This document shows, piece after piece, positions 58,224 to 64,000 of a stretch of 64,000 nucleotides of DNA. This stretch comes from Xanthobacter autotrophicus Py2. GTDB lineage: Bacteria > Pseudomonadota > Alphaproteobacteria > Rhizobiales > Xanthobacteraceae. A program made the translations under genes and the position numbers. The stretch spans positions 3,211,501-3,275,500 of the forward strand of contig CP000781.1 in the NCBI GenBank assembly GCA_000017645.1, written 5' to 3'. How positions within the stretch are numbered: the stretch's first letter is position 1; each line of letters opens with the position of its first letter. The notes beneath the pieces are model-generated. The model did no database searches. It was not told where the DNA came from and saw nothing but the letters and a program-made list of their open reading frames with translations.

Positions 58224-60289
58224 CACCGTCCCTCCCGCACCCAGGCGGCGGTGAGCGCGCCGAGCAGCAGCAGGAGGCCGGACAGGCCGGCGAACAGCGG
58301 GAACAGGCCGATGCCCCGCACCACCGAGACATCGCGGGTGCGCAGGCCCATCCAGTCCTCGCCGGCGAGGCGGTCGGATGCGGAGACCTGCACCAGGCGC
58401 GGCACCGCGCCGCCGAGGTCCGCGAGCCGCCACACCCCGCCTCCGGTGGCCGCCGCCACGGGCGCGAGAACATCACGGGTGCTTGTCACCTCGGCAAATT
58501 CCTTCGGGTTCAGCGGTCCGATGTTGGCGAGCGCCGTGAGCGTGCCATTGGCGGCGCGCCACAGGCCCAACTCGTCGGCCGGGGTTGCCGCTCGCCACAG
58601 GCCGGGCTCGGCCTGGGTGAGGGTGAGCGTGCGCAGTGCACCAGATGGGGTAGTGATGGTGGCGGTGGGAACGCTGTCGGCCATGGTCTGGCGTTCCACC
58701 ACGAGATCGCGACCGGAGACGGTGAGCTTCAGGCGCTCTTCCTCCAAGTCAGGTTCCTTCATGAGCCAGTGCGAGAGCCGGCGCAACAGATCAATGTGCG
58801 GGCCGCCGCCCTCATAGCCGCGCGCCCAGAGCCAGATGTGGTCGGACAAAAGCAGCGCCACGCGGCCTTCGCCGACCCGGTCCACCAGCAGCACCGGCTT
58901 GTCGCCGGGGGCGGACATGAGGCTGGTGCCGGAGCGCACCTGGGCGTCGATGACGCGGAAGAAGCGGCTCCAGTGGGGCGGCTCGCTCTCCGAGCCGGGC
59001 AGGGCGCGGGTCACGGGATGGCGCTTGCCCGGATCGGTCAGTCGGGCGTGGTAGGGCGCGTCGGTGGCATCGCCCCGGGGTACGCCGGGCAGAATCTCCT
59101 CCAGCGGCGTGTTGTAGAGCGAGCCGGTGTCGATGAAGTCCGTACCCGCCGCCACCAGAACCGCGCCGCCGGCGCGCACATAGCGCACGATATTGTCGAA
59201 ATAGACCTGCGGCAGCACGCCCTGCTGGGCGTAGCGGTCGAAGATGATCAGGTCGAAATCCTTGATCTTGGTCTGAAACAGTTCGCGGGTCGGGAAGGCG
59301 ATGAGCGAGAGTTCGTTGATGGGGGTGCCGTCCTGCTTCTCCGGCGGGCGCAGGATGGTGAAGTGGACGAGGTCCACATTGGCGTCGCTCTTCAGCAGGT
59401 TGCGCCAGGTGCGCTCGCCGACGTTCGGCTCGCCGGAGACGAGCAGCACGCGCAGCTTGTCGCGCACGCCGTCGATGGCGACGGCGGTGCGGTTGTTCAC
59501 CAGCGTCAGCTCGCCGTCGAGCGCGGGCACCTCGAACTCGGCGATGTTGGGCCCGGCATGGGTGATGTCCACGTCCACGGAGGTGCTACGACCGGCGGTG
59601 ACGGTGGGCCGGGCGATGACCTCGCCGTCGCGGCGGATGGTGACCACCACGCGGGCGCCGGCGGGGGCGCCTTCGTCGGTCACCTTGAATGTCACCGCCT
59701 GCTTCTGGCCGACGATGCCGAAGCGCGGCGTCTTTTCCAGCGCCACCCGGCGGTCGCGCTCGCCGGCATGGCCGGTGATGAGGGCGTGCACCGGCGCGGA
59801 GAAGCCCAGCGCCTGTGGGTTCTCGGGCACGTCATGCACGCGCCCGTCGGTGATCATGATGGCGCCGGCCACCCGCTCCGGCGGCACGTCGGCAAGGCCT
59901 GCGGAGAGGGCGGAGAACAGCCGCGTGCCGTCGGCGGAGCCGTCGCCGGCATCGGCCTCGATGGTGCGCACCTCCACGCCGGAGAGCTTGCCCAGCCGCT
60001 CGGCCAGCGCCGTGCGGGCGGCGTCCGTCTGCTGGGTCCGCTCGCCGAAGGACTGGCTGGCGCTCTTGTCCACCACCACTGCCACCACGGAGGTGAGCGG
60101 TTCGCGCTCCTCCCGCGTGAAGGAGGGGTTGGCGAGGGCGAGCAGCCCCACCGACAGGGCCAGAGCGCGGAACACGGCGCCCCGCGTGCGCGAGGCCAGG
60201 AGCAGCCCCGCCAGCACCAGCGCGACGACGCCCACTGCCATCAGCAGCGGCAGCGACAGGAAGGGGGAGAAGGTGATGCCGTAATTCAT
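58223..60289 (-). CDS. Membrane protein with VWA-like and glutamine-amidotransferase-like regions
   Basis: This 688-residue protein is anchored by two N-terminal helices (LPLLMAVGVVALVLAGLLLA, AVFRALALSVGLLALANPSF) and one near the C terminus (LFPLFAGLSGLLLLLGALTA). A VWA-like segment with VVAVVVDKSASQS and GAIMITDGRVHDV follows the helices. A GATase1-like middle (DLIIFDRYAQQGVLPQVYFD, RAGGAVLVAAGTDFID) lies at about 350-450. Such proteins occur with DUF58/MoxR/BatA genes in alphaproteobacteria and are thought to build a periplasmic chaperone or envelope complex; the role is not known in detail. Overlaps the META gene. Confidence 0.82.
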   Translation of the reverse strand: MNYGITFSPFLSLPLLMAVGVVALVLAGLLLASRTRGAVFRALALSVGLLALANPSFTREEREPLTSVVAVVVDKSASQSFGERTQQTDAARTALAERLGKLSGVEVRTIEADAGDGSADGTRLFSALSAGLADVPPERVAGAIMITDGRVHDVPENPQALGFSAPVHALITGHAGERDRRVALEKTPRFGIVGQKQAVTFKVTDEGAPAGARVVVTIRRDGEVIARPTVTAGRSTSVDVDITHAGPNIAEFEVPALDGELTLVNNRTAVAIDGVRDKLRVLLVSGEPNVGERTWRNLLKSDANVDLVHFTILRPPEKQDGTPINELSLIAFPTRELFQTKIKDFDLIIFDRYAQQGVLPQVYFDNIVRYVRAGGAVLVAAGTDFIDTGSLYNTPLEEILPGVPRGDATDAPYHARLTDPGKRHPVTRALPGSESEPPHWSRFFRVIDAQVRSGTSLMSAPGDKPVLLVDRVGEGRVALLLSDHIWLWARGYEGGGPHIDLLRRLSHWLMKEPDLEEERLKLTVSGRDLVVERQTMADSVPTATITTPSGALRTLTLTQAEPGLWRAATPADELGLWRAANGTLTALANIGPLNPKEFAEVTSTRDVLAPVAAATGGGVWRLADLGGAVPRLVQVSASDRLAGEDWMGLRTRDVSVVRGIGLFPLFAGLSGLLLLLGALTAAWVREGR

Positions 60290-60320
60290 GCGCTGGCGTC
60301 CGCAGCGCGCGCGTCAGTGC

Positions 60321-63152
60321 TCATTGTCCCAGCCTTTCCAGCAGGGCCGGCACATGCACCTGGTCCGCCTTGTAGTTTCCGGTCAGCACATACATCACCA
60401 TGTTGGCGCCGGCGCGGAAGGCGATCTCGCGCTGGCGCGGCTCGCCCGGTGTCAGTGGCAGCAGTGGCTCGCCGCTCTTGGTCACCGCCCAGGCGCCGGC
60501 GAGGTCGTTGGAGGTGATGATCACCGGGGAGACGCCGTCGCCCGCCCGCGCGGGACGATCCGCATCGGCGCCGGCGGTGGGCAGGGCCTCCACCCAGGTG
60601 GTGCCGCCGGTGAAGCGGCCGGGAAAATCCTTCAGCAAATAGAAGGCTTTGGTGAGCACGTGGTCGCGCGGCACCGGCTCCAGCTCGGGAATGTCGAGGC
60701 GCGACAGGATATCCTTCAGCCGCGCCCCGGCGGCCGAGAGCGGCGCGCCGGGGGCGCCGGAAGCCTCGATGGCGTCGCGGGTGTCGAAGATCACCGTGCC
60801 GCCCTGCTTCATGTAAGCGTCGATGCGCGCCAGCACGGCGGGCGAGGGTGCGGCCGTATCGGGCAGGATGGGCCAGTAGAGCAGGGGGAAGAAGGCGAGT
60901 TCGTCCTTGGCGATGTCCACCCCCATGGCCTCGCCGGCCTGCAGGGCGGTGCGCTGGCCGAGGAAGGTGGCGAGCCCGTCGAGCCCGGCGCGGGAAATCT
61001 CGTCGACCTCGCTGTCGCCGGTCACCACATAGGCGAAGCGGGTCTGGAGCGTTGCCTTCAGGGCGAAGGCATCGTCGGCGCGGGCGGGGACCGGAGCACC
61101 GGCAAAGCCGGCCGCGCCAAGCGCCAGCGCGGCGAACAGCGCTGCGGCGGCGCCGCGCCGCACCTTCGGGCCACCCATGCGGCTGAAGCCACCGGCCAGG
61201 AACAGCACCGCCAGCGCATCCAGCAGCAGCAACCCCATGGCGGCCACCAGCACCGGCCCGCGCAGGTCGCGCGGCGCGCTTTCCTGCAAGGGTTCAACGC
61301 GACCGCCGAGGGCGGAGAGGTCCAGCGCTTTCGGCCGGTCTGCGGGCAGCAGCGTGTTCACCGCCACCAGCCCGTCCGGCGGGCCGTAAAAGCCGGGGGG
61401 ATGGTCGGCGGTGGCGCGGCCGGCATAATCGGCGGGAAGGGCGCGGGCGGTGGGCCCGGCGGGACGGAAGGCGCCGAAGCCGTCCAGCACGCGGGCCGGC
61501 GGCAGCGCCGCCACATCCGGGCGGCTTGAGGCGTGGACAGGGGTTTCCGCCGGCGCCGTCTCGGCGGGGGGCGGAGCATCGGACAGGGCGATCACGCGGC
61601 GGAGCATTTCCACAAAGGTGCCGGACAGCGGCAGGTTGGACCAGGAAGTGTCGCCGGTCACATGGAACAGCACCAGCGCGCCCTTGCCCCGGCGTACGCC
61701 GGTGACGAGGGGGGTGCCGTCGGCCAATGTCGCCCAGGCCCGTTCGCCCAGCAAGCCGTCGGGCTCGGCCAGGACCTGCCGCGTCACCGTCACGTCGTCG
61801 GGCAGGCGCAGGTCGCGGAACGGGCCATCAGCCGAGAGGGCGCCCAGCTTCTGCGGCGTCTCCCACGACAGCGAGCCGCCGAGCACGCGGCCGCCGCGCC
61901 GCAGCTTCACCGGCAACAGGTCGTCCTGCGCATTGGCGAGGCGGGGGCCGGCGAAACGCACCAGCACGCCGCCCTCTTCCACGAAGCGATTGAGCCGGGC
62001 GCGGGTGGCGGGGGGGATGGTGCCCACATCGGTGAGCACCAGCACCGGCAGGCGCTGTTCTAGGAAGCGGTTGATGTTCTCGGTGGCCGATCCGGTCTCG
62101 GCCACGCGCAGGTCGGCATAGGGGCCAAGCGCCCGGGAGAGATAATAGGTGGGGGCGAGCAGGGGCTGGCCGGTATCCGTGCTGGTGCCGGAGACGAGGC
62201 CCACGGCGCGGCGCCGCCACCTTTTGTCGAGCAACTGCACCACGCCGGCCGAGCGCTCGCCGGCGATCTCCAGCCGGGCGATCTCGTTGCGGATCTCCAC
62301 CGGCATGTCGAAGCGGGCTTCGGCCTCGGTGGCGCCCTCGGGCAGGGTGAAGGCGGCTTCGCCCAGGGTGAGGCCGCGCATGTCGTGGGCGGTGACCCGC
62401 CCGGCACGGGGGCCGGAGCCTTCGGGGCGCAGCACCTTCACGGTGAGGGCATCCGCGCCGTTCTCGGCCCCGGCCAGGGCGAGGGGGGCGGCGACGCCAC
62501 CGCCCACCACCAACAGCCGGCCGGCGCCATTGAGGGCGGCAAAGCCCTGGGCGAGGTCCGGGTCGGTGTCGAGATCCACCGCGTCGGTGAGGAAGACGAT
62601 GCCGGCCTGCGGCTCGTTGCCGAGCAGGCGCTGGGCCAGCGTCAGCGCGTCCTTGCGGGCCGGGCCGTAGGGCACCGGCTCCAGCGAGCGCAGGCGGTCG
62701 CGGGCGGCGGAAGGGCTGAGCAGGGTGGCCTCGCGCGGCACGTCGCCGGTGGGGATCAGGGCGACGCCGCGCCCGTTGGTCTCCGCCTCGTCGATGAGGG
62801 CGGCGGCGGCGGCGCGGCGCGCCTCCCAGCTCGCGGCGGCCGGCCAACCCTGGTCGATGATCAGCACCAGTGGCCCGCCGGAGGAGGGGCCGGCGGCGGG
62901 CGGGTTCAGGATGGGACCTGCGGCGGCCAGGATGATGAGCGCCGCCAGCAGCAGCCGCAGGGCGGTGAGCCACCACGGGGTGCGGGCCGCGCTCTCCTCC
63001 TTGGGGGTGATGCCGAGCAGCAGCCGCATGGGCGGAAACGCCACTTCCCGAGGCTTGGGCGGCACCACGCGCAGCAGGAACCACAGCAGCGGCAGGGCTA
63101 CGAACGCAGTCAGCAGCAGCGGCGCGGAAAAGGCGAGGGGCAGGCCGAACAT
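60321..63152 (-). CDS. BatA-N / DUF4159 domain membrane protein
   Basis: This 943-residue protein has the Aerotolerance BatA_N domain at the start (GLPLAFSAPLLLTAFVALPL, then RLLLGITPKEESAARTPWW), a degenerate VWA-like region (GGPLVLIIDQGWPAAASWEA), a transmembrane pair near residue 660 (AAMGLLLLDALAVLFLAGGF, then a second helix) and a C-terminal DUF4159 domain (FAYVVTGDSEVDEISRAGLD, FFPLLYWPIL, GGTVIFDTRD, MYVLTGNYKADQ). It sits 31 bases upstream of the 688-residue gene, and its ATG overlaps the stop of the DUF58 gene. The set probably acts with a MoxR ATPase beyond the window. Confidence 0.87.
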   Translation of the reverse strand: MFGLPLAFSAPLLLTAFVALPLLWFLLRVVPPKPREVAFPPMRLLLGITPKEESAARTPWWLTALRLLLAALIILAAAGPILNPPAAGPSSGGPLVLIIDQGWPAAASWEARRAAAAALIDEAETNGRGVALIPTGDVPREATLLSPSAARDRLRSLEPVPYGPARKDALTLAQRLLGNEPQAGIVFLTDAVDLDTDPDLAQGFAALNGAGRLLVVGGGVAAPLALAGAENGADALTVKVLRPEGSGPRAGRVTAHDMRGLTLGEAAFTLPEGATEAEARFDMPVEIRNEIARLEIAGERSAGVVQLLDKRWRRRAVGLVSGTSTDTGQPLLAPTYYLSRALGPYADLRVAETGSATENINRFLEQRLPVLVLTDVGTIPPATRARLNRFVEEGGVLVRFAGPRLANAQDDLLPVKLRRGGRVLGGSLSWETPQKLGALSADGPFRDLRLPDDVTVTRQVLAEPDGLLGERAWATLADGTPLVTGVRRGKGALVLFHVTGDTSWSNLPLSGTFVEMLRRVIALSDAPPPAETAPAETPVHASSRPDVAALPPARVLDGFGAFRPAGPTARALPADYAGRATADHPPGFYGPPDGLVAVNTLLPADRPKALDLSALGGRVEPLQESAPRDLRGPVLVAAMGLLLLDALAVLFLAGGFSRMGGPKVRRGAAAALFAALALGAAGFAGAPVPARADDAFALKATLQTRFAYVVTGDSEVDEISRAGLDGLATFLGQRTALQAGEAMGVDIAKDELAFFPLLYWPILPDTAAPSPAVLARIDAYMKQGGTVIFDTRDAIEASGAPGAPLSAAGARLKDILSRLDIPELEPVPRDHVLTKAFYLLKDFPGRFTGGTTWVEALPTAGADADRPARAGDGVSPVIITSNDLAGAWAVTKSGEPLLPLTPGEPRQREIAFRAGANMVMYVLTGNYKADQVHVPALLERLGQ

Positions 63153-64000
63153 CAGGCAGGGCCTCCCGAGACGAAGGGATGGTCGCCGCCCGTGGAGCGC
63201 CCCTTGCGCGTCATCGCAGGGCCGCCGCCAGCGCCCATGCGGGCGTGCAAAGCGAGCAGCAGCTCGCTCGCCGGCCGGTCGGTGCGGTGCACGGCGAAGC
63301 TCCAGCCCAGCCGCTCGGCGGCGGCGCGGATGCGGGCGCGATGCTCCACCAGCTTCAGGTCATAATCGGTGCGCCAGCTCTCGGCGCGGCCCACGGTGAG
63401 CCGCGCGCCGCCTTCCGGCTCGCGGAACTCGATGCGGCCGGAGAAGGGGAAGGTTTCCTCCGCCGGATCGACGATCTGCACCACATGGCCGTGGGCGCCG
63501 CTGGCAGCCAGCGCATGAAGGGTGGCGGCCACCTCGTCCGCCGGGCTCCAGAAATCGCCCAGCAGGACCACTTCCGAGAGCGGGGAGGGGGAGAAGGCCA
63601 CGGGAAGGCTCGCGGGCAGCACCGGGGCGAGCACCACCGATTCGGCCATGCGCTCCACGATGCGCCGGGTGGCGGAGGGGCGCATCAGCTCGGGAATGCC
63701 CACCCGCTCGCCGCCCTTCACCAGCAACTCTGCGAGGGCGAAGGCGACGATGAGGGCGCGGTCGCGTTTCGGCGCGTGGCCCTTTGAGGCATAAAGCATG
63801 GAAGGGGAGAGGTCCGGCCAGATCCACACGGTGTGGGCGGCCTCCCACTCACGCTCGCGCACATAGAGCACGTCGTCGCGGGCGGAGCGGCGCCAGTCCA
63901 CCCGCTGGGCCGGCTCGCCGTCGACGAAGCGGCGATACTGCCAGAAATTCTCGCCGGAGCCCGCGCGGCGACGGCCGTGTAGGCCGTGCTGCACGCTCAT
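63152..64000 (-). CDS. DUF58 domain protein, 5' end beyond window
   Basis: The visible 282 residues are a DUF58 protein: HGRRRAGSGENFWQYRRFVD, GEPAQRVDWRRSARDDVLYV, REREWEAAHTVWIWPDLSPSM, and a VWA-like fold continuing to SFAVHRTDRPASELL. The ATG at the very edge is probably an internal Met, since relatives have more sequence before HGRRRAG. DUF58 proteins lie with MoxR ATPases in the MoxR-BatA type loci, which are linked to protein maturation or stress tolerance. The stop overlaps the BatA/DUF4159 start by one base. The MoxR gene is expected just to the right. Confidence 0.9.
   Translation of the reverse strand: MSVQHGLHGRRRAGSGENFWQYRRFVDGEPAQRVDWRRSARDDVLYVREREWEAAHTVWIWPDLSPSMLYASKGHAPKRDRALIVAFALAELLVKGGERVGIPELMRPSATRRIVERMAESVVLAPVLPASLPVAFSPSPLSEVVLLGDFWSPADEVAATLHALAASGAHGHVVQIVDPAEETFPFSGRIEFREPEGGARLTVGRAESWRTDYDLKLVEHRARIRAAAERLGWSFAVHRTDRPASELLLALHARMGAGGGPAMTRKGRSTGGDHPFVSGGPA

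Noticed and set aside
58769..61529. Long plus-strand frames opposite the BatA/VWA operon
   Set aside because: They are antisense to two well-supported membrane protein genes and start or stop at no sensible signals.

Overview
The window looks like chromosome plus an integrated accessory island from a GC-rich alphaproteobacterium of the Rhizobiales. Xanthobacter or a close relative is my best guess, from the alphaproteobacterial-type gene families, the bioFDAZ order and an apionate locus of the kind I recall being worked out in Xanthobacter. That is inference; no rRNA or species marker is present. Base composition is visibly less GC-rich and more mixed from 1 to about 18 kb than in most of what follows, and the change falls at an IS3-family element (16817-18054). 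LAYOUT, accessory part. 1-2.1 kb is the end of an IncP/Tn4371-type conjugation cluster (trbG partial, trbI, DUF2274 gene), closed by a convergent LysR gene. 3.1-9.9 kb is a persulfide/sulfide handling island. A seven-gene minus-strand operon (two YeeE/YedE halves, TauE/SafE permease, metallo-beta-lactamase persulfide dioxygenase, rhodanese, a 41-residue membrane peptide, DUF302) diverges from a BigR/SqrR-like ArsR repressor, a second ETHE1-type dioxygenase and a CueO-like multicopper oxidase. A flavoprotein monooxygenase remnant follows. 11.1-16.5 kb is a mercury module: merR facing merT, merP, merF and a MerB-MerA fusion, then a glutathione-reductase-like flavoprotein. It is bracketed by two nearly identical 56-bp hairpin-forming direct repeats. 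LAYOUT, chromosomal part. 18-26 kb carries a DUF4105 protein, a nitroreductase, small conserved proteins, decayed ABC-ATPase and GntR fragments, an aldo/keto reductase broken by one stop codon, a FIST sensor protein, an MtnC-like enolase-phosphatase, a 2Fe-2S ferredoxin and a VIT1-like transporter. 26.6-29.3 kb encodes a two-subunit molybdenum hydroxylase. 29.7-33.8 kb is an overlapping biotin operon bioF-bioD-bioA-bioZ, next to a periplasmic Cu,Zn-SOD. 34.6-40.8 kb is a RuBisCO-like-protein locus (kinase, RLP, NAD-dependent oxidoisomerase, MFS permease, divergent LysR) that reads as a D-apionate catabolic pathway ending in central metabolites. 40.9-45 kb has an AraC regulator, two divergent Gre-fold proteins and a luciferase-like flavin enzyme. 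45.3-49.2 kb is a detoxification-like set (SDR, peroxiredoxin, enoyl-CoA hydratase, GST) beside its LysR regulator. 49.5-53.5 kb pairs an AraC regulator with an exported HAD phosphatase and an exported arylsulfatase. After pseudogene debris come tRNA-Thr(GGT), a putrescine-type ABC importer (ATPase plus two permeases, no binding protein in the window) with a terminator, and the minus-strand run META protein / GATase-VWA membrane protein / BatA-DUF4159 protein / DUF58 protein that leaves the window at its right edge. HIGHLIGHTS: the MerB-MerA fusion, the repeat pair around the mer module with a dense CGTAG motif cluster beside it, the persulfide island with a palindrome at its repressor gene, and the RLP pathway. 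No CRISPR array and no rRNA were seen.
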